Source: Buxus sempervirens
Taxonomy: Eukaryota > Streptophyta > Magnoliopsida > Buxales > Buxaceae
Direction: 5' to 3'
Assembly (NCBI GenBank): GCA_947561395.2
Contig: OX387190.1
Coordinates: forward strand, 31,428,858 to 31,492,857
Length of the DNA: 64,000 nucleotides
Shown here: positions 23,644 to 35,165 of the stretch, piece by piece
How positions within the stretch are numbered: position 1 is the first letter of the stretch
Layout: each line of letters begins with the position of its first letter
Program-made: the position numbers and the translations under genes
Notes under the pieces: model-generated
Seen by the model: only the letters and a program-made list of their open reading frames with translations
Database searches by the model: none
What the model was told of the DNA's origin: nothing

Positions 23644-23864
23644 GGGAATGAAATTGTCTACAATGTTTCCCTGATTTGCTCTCTAATGTGACTGTGAAAT
23701 GCTGCCATGTGGAGTATCTCACAGTCAGTCTTTTTTTTAATGTTGTAAATGTTTTAGGTGGGCCTCACATGGAAAAAACATTGGCCATGAGATGCTCCAC
23801 ATGGCATTATCTCATGGCCACATCAAGGAGCAAATCAAGGAAGAATGGCAGATGATTTGCATCC
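23644..23864. mobile_element. MITE with 8-bp duplication, 221 bp, private to duplicate 2
   Basis: A perfect 8-bp flank GAATTGCA (23636-23643 and 23865-23872) surrounds an element whose two ends are inverted repeats for roughly 90 bases; shared phrases include TGATTTGCTC and TGCCATGTGGAG. Duplicate 1 has the uninterrupted site (GAATTGCA followed by AAGGCACGC after one base). The 8-bp duplication suggests a hAT-type MITE. No coding capacity. Confidence 0.9.
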
Positions 23865-24096
23865 GAATTGCATAAGGCACGCATCTTGATGATCTTGACG
23901 TGAATCTAAGGATCACGCAAAATAAGTAAATACTCTAAAAAAAACAAAAAAGGAGAGAATCATGTAATTGCAAATTAGCAATCCAACTGCTTTTTCCATC
24001 ATTTATTAAATTTGAAGAAACAATTTTAACTTCCCAATCAAATACTCCTACAAGCACATAATCAATCACAATAGTATGTAACTCAGCGTATACGAA

Positions 24097-24696
24097 CTAC
24101 AGGGCCTCTATAGCTGCTGCGAGTGCAAAAATATCGTCAGCGGACTCAGCTCCGCCATGGCACGAACCATGTCTGCACCCGCACTCGTCCCACTTCTTCG
24201 ATCTAAGTTCTCTCCTTTTAGACAAATCTGACGCCTCGGTGGCTCGAACCCTCATTCCAATTTGTAGCGCCGGTGGCTTCTGACCTTCGAGAGCCCGACG
24301 ACTCGGGGAAGCCATGGTAACCCATTCCTCAATAGCCAACTCGGACGATTCCAACACTTCTTTCCAGGCTACTTCAGCTCTACCCAAGAGCTTAGACCTA
24401 CCAACTCTTCCGAGAATTGGAGCTGTGTTTCTCCACCGGAGCTCGAAAACAATACGTTGTTGCTTCAGCTCTTCCATGGATTTCTCGGTTCCGGAGCACT
24501 CCAAGCAGATGGACTCGTTCCAGTACGGGTCACTTGTGGAGGAGATCTCTCGGCTGTTGAGCTGAATTCTTTTGTTGTTTCCCGCAGAGAGATAGTATCT
24601 AATAAATATGTTTCCCGTCGATATGAAATCAACGTTTTTCGCTCTTATGATTCTCATTTCGCAGGCAAGAGAGGATGGATTTTGAGAAGCAACCAT
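24097..24696 (-). CDS. C2-domain protein, copy 2
   Basis: 199-residue C2 protein nearly identical to the gene at 19191-19790; one residue differs by eye (Arg instead of Ser in RREL.SKKW). The domain layout is the same: a C2 domain at about 9-140 without obvious calcium-ligand aspartates, then a Cys/His tail. The start MVASQNPSS lies about 85 bases below a conserved TATA box, and the upstream in-frame Met at 24876 is therefore unlikely. Both copies remain open, with intact start, stop and promoter, so both may be expressed. The coding part is much more similar between copies than the sequence around it, which suggests selection or gene conversion. Confidence 0.88.
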   Translation of the reverse strand: MVASQNPSSLACEMRIIRAKNVDFISTGNIFIRYYLSAGNNKRIQLNSREISSTSDPYWNESICLECSGTEKSMEELKQQRIVFELRWRNTAPILGRVGRSKLLGRAEVAWKEVLESSELAIEEWVTMASPSRRALEGQKPPALQIGMRVRATEASDLSKRRELRSKKWDECGCRHGSCHGGAESADDIFALAAAIEAL

Positions 24697-24778
24697 GGTG
24701 AAAGAAGGGAAGATGCAGAAGAAATGGTGGGTAAGGACTAAGGAGCTGATGTTGGTGAAGAAGCTTTGGGATGCGGGT

Positions 24779-24787
24779 GTTATATAC
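24779..24787 (-). promoter_or_regulatory. TATA box of C2 gene copy 2
   Basis: GTATATAAC on the minus strand, at the same distance from the ATG as in copy 1. Confidence 0.6.
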
Positions 24788-25158
24788 ACTAAAGTTTTGG
24801 CGGAAGGTGCTTCTGCTTTAGGGGAAGCTGCACTTGTTTTATTAATTAATAAAAAGAAAGAGATATGGATCTCCAAATCTTTTCTTATATACGCGTTTCA
24901 TATATTTATATTTATATTTGTCTGTGCATACACTTTCTAGGTTGTGTTGAATTTAAATAGTCCCTTCAGTACGAGTTCAGATTCACGAAAGGCTATGTAA
25001 TTTATATGGTGACCATTAATTTCGTTTTTTATTCTTATCTCTGTTTTAATTACAAATGACCCAAGTCGTTTCATGACTCGGTTATTGACTCGTTAGAGAA
25101 CTATGCAGCCTCTTAATTTCTTGGGAAAATTAGATAAAAAGGTTTTTTTTTATTTGGG

Positions 25159-25522
25159 GGGTTTAATTTCATAAAAAGGACAATTGATTAGTCCTTTTTA
25201 GTATTAATTTTTTTAAAATAATTGAGATATATAAAATTAAAACAAATATCTATTTTTATAAAAGTAAAAATAATTACCCATGTATTATATTTATTATGAT
25301 GATTAAATTTCTCTACTACGATGATAGGACTTATATCTTATGATGATTAGACTTATATCCTACAATGATAAAAATCATAATGTATAAGTTTAATCATCAT
25401 AGGTATAAATTTTAATATTGAGGGGTATAACTATAATTATCACATATAGATAACGATAATTTTGGAAAGTTTTTTTTACGAGAAAAAATAGCTAATTTGT
25501 GGTCATTTTGCTAATTAAACCC
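25159..25522. mobile_element. MITE shared by both duplicates, uninterrupted copy
   Basis: 364 bp with ends GGGTTTAATTTCATAAAA and the complement of GGGTTTAATTAGCAAAAT. It corresponds to 20262-21181 in duplicate 1, where a hAT MITE is nested. It is therefore the older insertion, present before the duplication. Confidence 0.68.
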
Positions 25523-26075
25523 AAAAAGAAAAAAAATCCCTTTTATATAATTTTCTGTAGTTTCTTAATTTGTATTGACTCGTGAGTCAACTCATACCGA
25601 TGGGTCAGGTAAATGGCAAGTTTATGTCCCCTGCGAGAAATCAAGGGGTATTTGGTAGCAATGATATATACTTTGATTCTTGTAGAATAAAACCGTGAAC
25701 TATGAACTATTTTTCGTTTTTGCTGTTAGTACCGAGTACGCGATTGGTCCAATCACAGATGTTTAGTTTTTTTATTGACAAGCTGCAATGTTGCTGTGTC
25801 CCAATACCGAAACGTGGTTTAACAAGTTGGGATCTCCCGGATTGGTCCTCCATTTGATGGACACCAGCTCTCACTTATGTCACCCTGCTCGTAGAAAATA
25901 ATGTTTATGGCGCCCATTAACGATCCTCTCTTGGATCCGTTTTTCATAGAATAATGTAAACATGATGAGTGATACACTTGGGATCATATCCGATTAAATC
26001 TAGTTGTTATCTTCCATCTCATGCGGATCCTGAAAGTTATCTTAGATTACTCGAAATAAAATCCATGTCGTGATC

Positions 26076-28054
26076 CTAACGATCTTTGTTGGATTTTAAT
26101 CGATTAATCTATGTTACCGTGGGAAAAGGCCGTATGGTGGTAAATTTTTTTAATCTTTAAACTACGTTTAAAATCATCTTTGTTGGCTTTATGTAATGAA
26201 AAGGAATGAGTAGTATTGTTTATCTGTTGATTATCACCATCATGAATTTTAGACTAACGTTTGTGTGACAGCCTGACAGGCAGATGAGACAGTCTTATCT
26301 TGTGAATGAACCAGGCAAAATTTTGCAGATTGGAAACATGCATCATGAATAATTGAACTGGGTTTGTGGATCTTCTGGGTGTCTTCCATACTTGGACTTC
26401 AAAAAGCTTTTTGTAATAGCAAGGGAGAAATTAATTAAATCATCCAAGGTATTGAAACCAACAGCAGGACTGTTCAAGACGTGGTTTCCTTCTTCTCTAC
26501 TGTAAGTGCAAAAGAGCTTTTAGCTTTTAGAGTGTCCAATGCCTTTTAAGTTGCTAGGAGCCGTGAAGTTCTCACTTCTCATGGCCCGTAACAGCTATGC
26601 ACTCCGATGTATGGAGCCAGCTTTGAGCAATGGGCCAAGCCAGGCGAATGCTGGGCTGCGGCTCTTTATAAGCTTGACGATTTTACTGTTGATTAGGCGG
26701 GTAATGGTTTTGGTTTGGTAAAGCGAACCGAAACAAAAGGTTTGGTTTCAGTTTTTGTTAGTAGCCATTTGTTAATGTTCAGTTTTATACTAAAAACCGA
26801 TTATGTTTTCGGTTTGATTTTGGCTTAACGTAAAACCGAACCAAATCTGAACCGACTATATATAATAAGTACGTGTTTAAGTTAGACCCGTCACCCAAGG
26901 TTGATACGTCGTTGGGCTGAAAAAAATACCTGTTATTCACGTAGAATCTGAAGTCGGTTGGTAGGGCCCACAATTCAGGCATCTCATGCTCTAGGGCCCT
27001 TTTGGGCTTATAATTGCTCATTAAATCCTGGATTGTAAGATGCATAACTTATACATTATGCCATAATTTTGGCTTTATTTGGCCAGTACATGTGTGTTGT
27101 TTAGTTCTAGGTTTTAGGGTCCTTCCCTAACCTTGTGTTGGTCTTTGCACCTAGTTTGGCAAAGGATTTATATGTCTCAAAGCTGGCAAGTCAGTCTATC
27201 AAATTCCCCATTTCAGCCTCACAGGCCATACTTCATCTCTTACCATTTATATGACAAATGAATGAATAAATAAATACATAAAATAAATTAATTACACAGC
27301 TATGTGATGGCTACGTCTTCATGCCCACCGACACCCCAATATGCAATCACCAAAACTCGTCGGCAATCGACAAATCGTAAAGAGAAAATTACGTTCACCT
27401 CTCTTAATATTTTGACAACTACAATCCACGAATGATACTTTCTTTTTTAAGTTCAATAATTACTGATGTATGGGCGAGTGTTTTTTTGTTTTTTTTCCCT
27501 CTTTTTTTAAGTATATTTGTTTTGAGCATTGCGTGCCTAAGTCCTTGACAGTTGACACATAGCAAATATATGACTTGAAAATTTTCCGGAGCCTTTCGTT
27601 GGAAGATGTGCTAGTCTAAATGTAAAGTATGTGTTGCATAGGTGTATACTTACTTCACCGTTGGACCAACATATCTTCTAGCACAGAGATTAGCTGATAT
27701 GATCTTACTGGTATATACATACATGAATCACACTTAACTCTTCAGAGAGCACAACTTCAAGTGGGATCTGTTGGCTGGCATACATCAAACGATTTGAAAT
27801 GTCTAACTAAAGGTGAGTTGTTGAATACTCTTCTTTTGATTTTACTTCTCCCTTCGATTTAGTGAAGGCAAGTTTTGAACTTTAATGTATAAATATAAGT
27901 TCACACAAAAATTTATATTCGAATCTTTAATATTCTGTTTATTGCATTTATTTCTCTTAATAAAAAATCGAAACAGACAACAAAAGGGGAAAAAATAAAG
28001 CAGAAACGGCATTTTCTTCTCTTACACTAAAATAACGCAAATAAGGGGAAAAAT
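26076..28054. other. Intergenic region, possible degraded hAT-like remnant
   Basis: No gene recognised. The stretch at about 26685-26865 is rich in AACCGAACC / GGTTTGGTTT phrases, which occur in plant hAT-type MITEs, but no ends or target duplication could be fixed. The end of this block probably includes the 3' UTR of the membrane-protein gene. Confidence 0.4.
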
Positions 28055-29377
28055 TCAGTTCTTCTTGCCTTCTTCACCACCGTCCTCTAAATAAGCCTTC
28101 TTTCGTCTCTCTAGCCTAGTTAACAAACAAATTAACAGAAAACACGTGGCGTAAATCCCATGAACTTTCCAGTTCGTCCTGGGAGGCTGATGCAGCACAG
28201 CTCGGTGAAACACCTTCGTGTAGTAGTGAAGGCCGATGGCAAAGCCCACAAATGTCTGGACCAAGCCCAGTAACTTCAGGCCCAGACCACTATCCGTGGA
28301 GAACACCAGAACCAGGTACAGCAGCAGCAACAGCAGATACAAGACGTAACCAAGCGTTTGCAGCACCTGTAACCAAACGTAGGTCGACTGCGACGTCGCG
28401 TAAAAGAACTTCAGAGGTTCGAGTCCCGTCACCAGCGAAGACACACAAAGAATCGAGAAATAGATTGACAGGTAAACTTGGATGAAAATCAAGAGCTTTT
28501 GGAGAGAAAAATAAGCTTTGATTCGGTTGAAGATGAGAGAGACGAGGAGGAAAGGGACTAGAATGAAAGCAAAGGAGATGACGGGAGCTATGGTGGGTGC
28601 ATACTTGTTACCCACAATGGGTTTGAACCCCTCTGTGATCTCTTTGTTGGCCTTAGTAAGATAAGCTTTGGAGCTTACTGAGATTATCTCCAGGCCCGGT
28701 AAGAATGTTTGCTGGAATTTTGTCGGCAAGTCTCTGAATTCCGAGACAAAGTCGTCTTCGTCATCTTGATCCATCCAAACCGGCTTTATGGGTTTTGGAG
28801 ACTTTTGTTGATTGGTTTTCTTCTCTGTAATATGATTCTTATCTGGGATCTTGCTTTTAAGCTCACTGGATTGCTTCTCTGAGGACTGGCTCTTATCTGG
28901 GCTCCTTGTTTTGAGCTCGGCGGACTTCTTCTCTGTGAATTGGCTCTTGTCCGATCTCTTTTGTTTAATCTCACTGTATTTCTTCTCTCCGGGGACGGTT
29001 TGGAATGTTTTGTTCTTCGGACTGCTAGTCTTGAATAGATCTGAGGATTTCGTCGAGGAAATTGATTTGGGTTTTGTGGAATTCGAGATCTTGGAAGTGG
29101 AATTAAGCTTCTTGAGCTGGGACTTGGTGAGGAAATCGGTTGTTGTTTTTGTTGAATCGGTAATGGGTTTGACGAGTTTGGTTTGGTTCTTGGTGGACAA
29201 ACTGTTTGAGTTCTTTTTGGCTTGTACTTCTTTCTCTAACATTCTTCTCTGTCCCAGTAAATGTTGTCTCTTGGGTTGAGCTTCTGAGAAGTCATAAGCA
29301 AAGACATAAGCAAAGAGATAGAAAACAAGGTAGAGTAATAGTACCTTTCTGAAACAGAAGTACTGAATTCCAGCCAT
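28055..29377 (-). CDS. Plant polytopic membrane protein, unknown function
   Basis: Single-exon gene of 440 residues. An N-terminal hydrophobic segment (about 10-28) looks like a signal peptide or anchor. Residues 35-200 are a Lys/Ser/Thr-rich, probably disordered region with three 18-residue repeats at about 139-192 (pattern (R/S/I)PDKSQ..EK.S.ELK). After an acidic patch (DQDDEDDF, 203-210), the C-terminal half has about five hydrophobic segments near 261-285, 294-318, 334-360, 367-388 and 406-420. The end is charged (LEDGGEEGKKN). The membrane half looks like a conserved plant protein (VTGLEPLKFFYATSQSTY, TNWKVHGIYATC), but I cannot attach a name or function. A TATA box about 120 bases upstream supports the start. 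The repeat region could vary in length between alleles. Confidence 0.8.
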   Translation of the reverse strand: MAGIQYFCFRKVLLLYLVFYLFAYVFAYDFSEAQPKRQHLLGQRRMLEKEVQAKKNSNSLSTKNQTKLVKPITDSTKTTTDFLTKSQLKKLNSTSKISNSTKPKSISSTKSSDLFKTSSPKNKTFQTVPGEKKYSEIKQKRSDKSQFTEKKSAELKTRSPDKSQSSEKQSSELKSKIPDKNHITEKKTNQQKSPKPIKPVWMDQDDEDDFVSEFRDLPTKFQQTFLPGLEIISVSSKAYLTKANKEITEGFKPIVGNKYAPTIAPVISFAFILVPFLLVSLIFNRIKAYFSLQKLLIFIQVYLSIYFSILCVSSLVTGLEPLKFFYATSQSTYVWLQVLQTLGYVLYLLLLLLYLVLVFSTDSGLGLKLLGLVQTFVGFAIGLHYYTKVFHRAVLHQPPRTNWKVHGIYATCFLLICLLTRLERRKKAYLEDGGEEGKKN

Positions 29378-29497
29378 TTATTTCTGAATCTGGGTTTGCC
29401 TTCTGCGATAGATCTAATGGAGTCCGAGAAAGATAAATATTTATCCAGAGATGGATCTGGATTCTGCAAGAGTGATGGAGAGACGCAACCGAGAAGG

Positions 29498-29506
29498 CTT
29501 TATATG
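29498..29506 (-). promoter_or_regulatory. TATA box of the membrane-protein gene
   Basis: CATATAAAG on the minus strand, about 120 bases upstream of the ATG at 29377. Confidence 0.5.
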
Positions 29507-30845
29507 TGTCTTAAGTGTGAGTCAAGAGTGGGAGCTTTTAATGTTGAAGTAAAGAAGATGACTTCAGTCACATGGTTCAGAACTTCAGACAGATCAGAAG
29601 GAAATGCCTCGACGCGGTTTAACCGATCCAGTGCTTGCTCTACAATTATAACAATCAAAAGTAAAACGTGCATTCTAAAAATGAATCCGTAGGTTCTTTT
29701 AACTTTTCATAAGTCGAAAAGAGAAAATAATGTTCATCAACCTTTATACTTGATCGAACCATTCTTTAGGAAGACTGATATCGATTTGGTCAGCCTGATG
29801 AACGGTTGATCAGCTCTGAGACTATTTCATGTGAAGACGATTTCATCCCATCAATCACTGTGAAAATGAAGGAAAATCCAAAGATTATTGACTTGTAAGT
29901 TTGAAACTTGAGTCCAAGAATGGAACTTTTAGGTTTTGATTGATTATCAGAAAGAAGATGCCATGCGCCAGTTGACCCGCGTTCACTCCACAGTGTGTCG
30001 GGCTCTCCAAAACCGTCGGGTTTGTCATCTCTGGCAGTGAGTGTAGGACCCACAGTTGAAAAAATTGACTACTATGACGTCGCCCAAACAGAAAGCAAAG
30101 AACACATGTGGTGTCTTTTCGTGTGACATTCCAAGTGGGGCTCACACTTAGACCAGCTTTGCTTGAAACTTTGCTCACTAAATAATCATTTAATCATGAT
30201 AAGCTACTTTTTCAGAATTGATTCTTATAAATTTCGTGGCAAAAACTGTTTCAAATAATCAATTAATCATGACAAGGTTCTATTTGTGATTTGTGATGCG
30301 TTTTTAAGTTGAGAAAAGGAAGTGCAACTTGATGGGTATTTTATTAATGAATTACCATTTACACTCCCGTGTGTGTGTTTATATATATATATCACATATG
30401 ATTGCTGACATGGCAATCATCTAATGGCCACGGACTAGCACCTTTATGGGTTGTCTATTAAGGATATAAATCCATCATAAAATAACATAAAACTGGAATA
30501 ATTTCAAAATTTTATCACTTTCTTTATCGAACTTATCCCTTAAAAAATAATTATTGCATAAGTAACCTATAATTTAAATAAATAAATAAAGGTTCCAAAA
30601 AAAAAAACTATTATTGTTTAGAATTGCTTCTCATAATTAAGTGTCATCAAACGCTTAATACATATGGCTTCTTGTCCTAACTCCTAAGAATCACTTTAAG
30701 CCACTACATCCCAACGGAAAATTGCCAGACATATATATTCCTTTAAAACGCTGATAAGGGATGTTTAAACCTTGGCTTATTCGGAGCATCTTATTCTTCT
30801 TTTCGTGAAATAAGTTTAGCAAGTGGGCTAATAGAGAAAAGAGAA
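29507..30845. other. Intergenic, nothing recognised
   Basis: Upstream of the membrane-protein gene. AT-rich, with TG/TA runs near 30368-30391. No supportable gene or element. Confidence 0.4.
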
Positions 30846-31490
30846 GCGGTGGAAAGAATTAATATCAAGGCAAAAGCCCAGAAAATTGAACGCACCCAAA
30901 TTAATATCAAGTGGGCTAACAGATCAAGGAAAGTAGCAAGGAATCGGAGCGTTACATCTACGGAATTTTCCGGACCGCAACCGAGACCCTACTTAGAATC
31001 TCAAGCTGCAGACCAATCCAATAAACAAACTTAGGCACCCAGGTGTCCGCCTGCACTTTATCAGGCGATGGTGACTCCAACCTTCCCGTTTTTACCCATT
31101 CGAAGCCACGCAAATCCGTGCGCCTTGCGGTGCGACGTTTTCAAGATGCGCGCACAGCCTGGCGACTCTGCTGGGGACTTTTGACCCGATAGAACCCTTA
31201 GTTAGAAGAATCAACCCAAGAGGGATAAGTTGGTTTTAAGGTTCTTACCAGCTTGTTTAGTAAAGCGTAGAATACGTGCAAATACATCTTCCGGAGAGTC
31301 CTGTCATAAAGAACGCGATAATTGCCTAAGGCAATTGGATTTTAAGCGGGACCATTGTGACCCCTCCAATTACCTGGGGATTCTCCCGGAACCTCATATT
31401 ATGTGCCAATTCTACACCCTACTATATAAGATGGAAAAAATTCCTTTATCAATGAAATCCAGACAAAACTCACCCGATTAAATACTGGTT
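30846..31490 (+). mobile_element. Ogre/Tat-like LTR retrotransposon fragment with PBS
   Basis: Fossil piece of a Ty3/gypsy element of the Tat/Ogre type. The section at 31030-31150 (CACCCAGGTGTCCGCCTGC, GCGCGCCTTGCGGTGCG-like) resembles the end of such an LTR. It is followed near 31153 by TGGCGACTCTGCTGGGGAC, the characteristic primer-binding region. About 300 bases of leader-like sequence follow. Coding domains are absent; the element is broken and old. Both outer limits are approximate. Confidence 0.55.
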
Positions 31491-32861
31491 TTAAGGCCGA
31501 ACTATATTATATATTTATGTATCTAAAAATTTTTCAGTCCTTTTGGGCTTTAATTATCACTTCCTGTTCAATGTGCCAAAATTTCAAAATTGTACACCTT
31601 CAATTTATGATTTTTTTTTTGTAGGAATCTTTTTAATATTTTATAAAGTTTAAGTAACATTTATTCATTTATGCATTTTCTGAAAATTTAAACTGTGACA
31701 TAAACTTATCAAATAATAAAGCAAAAAGTAAAAATTTTGCCTAATATTTTATTTCCGTTTGAATGCCTCTACAATTTCATAAGGTTTGTATACATGCAAG
31801 TGTACAGGCGTCCCTTTTTTTTTTGGGCAGGAGCAGTTTATAGGTGTCAGTGTGTCACTGTGAGTTCAACTCAGTTTGGTTAGAATCGAGAAATGACCAA
31901 CCCAAACCAACGTTTTAAAATTGTAAACCGTGCGAATTAGATTTATTTTTGGTTTTGGGTCTTGAATAAACAAAACCAATTCGAACTGAAGCCCGGCCTA
32001 AAAATTTACCTTTCTACATTGGAAAACCGAACCAAACTATATGGTTATATCCATGGTTCGGTTTTCAGATTGGAATGCTCGGTTCTCCATATGGTTCAGT
32101 TTAAGTTTTGGGTTTGGAATTGGGTTGAGGTCAATTTGGAATAAACCGAAATGGTTGAGTAGCATTCCTAGGTGTCCCCAGTTTTTTAATAACAGTAGGC
32201 AAAATTAAAAGCCATATATAGCTGAGATTTTAGAAATTAATTATTGGGATGGTAAGAATGAAATTATAATGAGATTCTATGATTCTTTTATTTCTAGCAA
32301 TTAATTCTAGAAATATATCATAAAATAAAATATAGAACCCTATATAGGCTGCTTCATGCAACGTTTTAAAAACCTCACAGTGATTGGATCAGTGAGGATG
32401 TCGGTGCAATTCAATCCTGTTCAAATTACGGTTCGTATTGAGCAGACACAGAGACACCATGGACATGCTTAATTTAAAATTGCACATGAAGCATTTTGAA
32501 AAGGGGATTTGAAACAATAAAAGAAAAGGATTGCAACTACCATGTGTGTTGCTCTTTAATAAAGAGTAAAGCTTTTGCATATGCTAGATCTGGAATCTGT
32601 CCCTCTGTCCATGTTATATAGAAATAATATACTCTCTAGGCCCCATGGGAGTTTTATCATTTCATTAAGCCCCATGAAAAGAGTTATTAAGTACACTTTT
32701 AATGCTTGCATCCATTGAGGCCATTGAAGGCCAAAGTTTGTTGAAGGAAGCGCAAGATGGCTTAAATTACTGTGATTTCTGCTGGTGGCTCTTCTTCTAT
32801 CTTTCAAGTACACTCTTGCATAAATTTTCCCTTCTAATAGATATATTTACATACATTCGTA
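31491..32861. other. Intergenic, possible degraded hAT-like remnant
   Basis: The part at about 31848-32173 has AACCGAACC / GGTTCGGTTT phrases and is bracketed by AGGTGTC on both sides (near 31841 and 32171), which could be the remains of a hAT-type MITE. Its terminal repeats are too worn for a firm call. The rest is AT-rich with no gene. Confidence 0.35.
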
Positions 32862-33433
32862 TAGGGTTGATTATCGGACCAGGTCGGCACGAGCACAGCA
32901 TAATCCAACACCTATTAGCGGGCCATGCCATGCCTAGGTTACTAGGCATTTGGCCGGTCAAGGCACAGCTTGCCAGGCACGATGGCCTGGCAGACTGTGC
33001 CCTGCGAAGCACGCGGGCGGCACAGCACGCTTCAAGCGTGCCATACAGTGCTGGCCCACGGGCTTGCATTAAAAAGAATAGGGTTTTTGCCTGCTTTTTT
33101 GAGGTTTTTTTACCTTTTTTTTTTTTTACAATTTTGTGGAAAATTGTATCCCAATGTATGTAAAAAATGTGTGTGAATAATAAATATTTTTTTTGGAATT
33201 TTTTTTATTTTTTTTCCTTTTTTTGACTTTTTAATGTATTTATTATGCAGCCCGACACGCACGGTTCAGCCTTAGTTGTGCTCTAGACTAAACCGTGTCT
33301 GGGGTATTGGGTTACGGCCTAGGCATGACATGACCTATCTCTCAAGTGGGCTTTGCCGTGCCCGGCCTGCAGCCCGCCAGGCACGGGCTAAACATGCCCA
33401 TGTCGTGCCGGGCCAACCCATTAAGCAACCCTA
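32862..33433. mobile_element. GC-rich hAT-like MITE, 572 bp
   Basis: Inverted ends TAGGGTTGATTA (left) and the complement of TAGGGTTGCTTA (right). The interior is rich in GGCACG/GCCCGGC phrases in both orientations, unlike its AT-rich surroundings. Flanks CATTCGTA and TCTTGGTA match at five of eight bases, consistent with an old 8-bp duplication. A T-rich core lies at 33090-33230. No transposase. Confidence 0.7.
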
Positions 33434-34844
33434 TCTTGGTATGTGAATACATAAATGTGCACAACTTACCAAGAGATGGAAGTGGTGCTTTCTCCAAAAT
33501 AGATCTTCTGCTAATTCGTAATTTGGTGAACTCAAAAGGAAAAATCACATCATTTGCGCTCCATGGTTTGCTTTCCACTCGCTTTTATGCTTTTATAAGT
33601 ATATACTAGCATTCTGGCCCGTGCTTTGCACGGGCAAATAGGTTCAAAAAATTATTAAAAAATAAATTATTTTATATATTGTCTTGAAAGTTAATATTAT
33701 TTTTTGGTAGAAGTTGAAAGTTAATATATTAACAATATATAACAGAATTAGAATTAATTATCTAAACGGTAAACACTATCTGATAAGAACTTTAAAATAC
33801 ACCTGGTGTGACAAACCTCATATAGTTACATGAACGTAAAAATGGATATAAATACATGGATTAGTAGTATGTACTATGTACAGGAAACTTCAAAAGTGTG
33901 AGTGCATCTAAGAATTCCCTTCTTATAAAACATTGCAAGCTCCATGAAATAGTTATGAGGTCCTGAAATGAAAAAGAAATAGAATAAGAATAAAGTAAAA
34001 CCAAAAGATATGTGACTACTATTAAACATTGAAAATGTTGTTTATTAAAAGATCTGATAATTTCATAAATTGTAAATGTTGAATTTTGTGGTATTTGCTA
34101 GGAAGCAATATGTCAAGTCATAGGACTGGTAGCAGTTTGATCTGTTTGACAATGCAAATCAATGTCTATCCATGCAATGAAAGATGTCCAGTTAATTAGA
34201 GTACTACTACTATTAAAAAAAAACTTTTGATGAAAAAATTGAATTGTCTACATTGCCAAAATAATAATAATAATAATAATAACAACATATTAATAAATAG
34301 TTGAATAGCTCATTAGGAAACAGCAAACTCAAAATTGAAAACAATAACAAAGTCTTAACATTAGAAAAAATGCCACATCCCAAATAGTTGGGGTCAACAC
34401 GATAAATTCAATATTCAGATCCCAAATCTTGGCACTTTTCCATAATTGCCATTTTAGGCTTCCGATATGTCAAAGCCATGTTAGAGGGTGCTGCTCCTAA
34501 TCAAGGCAATGAGATTTCTAATGCAAAGAGTTTGCTAGATTTGGCAAACGAAACGTCATCGGGGTGGTTCTAAATTCTTCAAAAATAGCTGTTTTAGATG
34601 ATATAGAAGAGAAGTTCACTCATGCTTTGTGTACCTAATGAAGAAAAAAAGTTTATTATTATTTTTCTTTTGGCAGCCGCCGCCGATGACTTTGCCACTG
34701 CTAAGAAAATACAGCAAGGGCTTTCAATAGGAGAGAGAGGATCAGAAAGGAATATAAGAGATAGAGAGGAAGGGAGGCGATCTGGCAATTCAAGAGGTTT
34801 CTCGAATCCCCTCGACAATAGCTTCTTCACTTTTTTTTTTTAAT

Positions 34845-35165
34845 TATCAAATGACTAAATCTAAATTACTTTAAATCTGAAAACCGAAGGAGTAAAGAAT
34901 TGTTTTGTATATACCTGATTTGGAATTATTATAAAAATGAAATAACTAAATCTAAATTACTTTTAAAAACCGAAAAGTCAAAAGTTGCGGCAGGTTTTTT
35001 TTAATTATTATTAAATGACTAAATATAAATTACTTTAAAACTGAAACCGGAAGGAGTAAAAATTTTTTTTTTCTTATACCTTATTTGGAATTATTGTAAA
35101 TATTAAATGACTAAATCTAAATTACTTTAAAAAACGGAAGAAAAAAGTCCAAAGTTACGGCAGGT
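34845..35165. repeat. Minisatellite inside the outer Helitron
   Basis: About four diverged units of 80-90 bases, each starting near ATGACTAAATCTAAATTACTT (at about 34849, 34939, 35022 and 35106). The later part of the units carries GGCAGGTT phrases. Minisatellites near Helitron termini are common. Confidence 0.75.

Larger units (their letters stand above)
23521..26075. repeat. Segmental duplication, copy 2
   Basis: Direct-orientation partner of 18836-21720, containing C2 gene copy 2, the shared MITE and the following 500 bases. It contains a private 221-bp MITE and lacks the 543-bp hAT MITE of copy 1. Confidence 0.88.

Noticed and set aside
28851-29279. 142-codon plus-strand frame
   Set aside because: Antisense shadow of the membrane-protein gene's low-complexity region.
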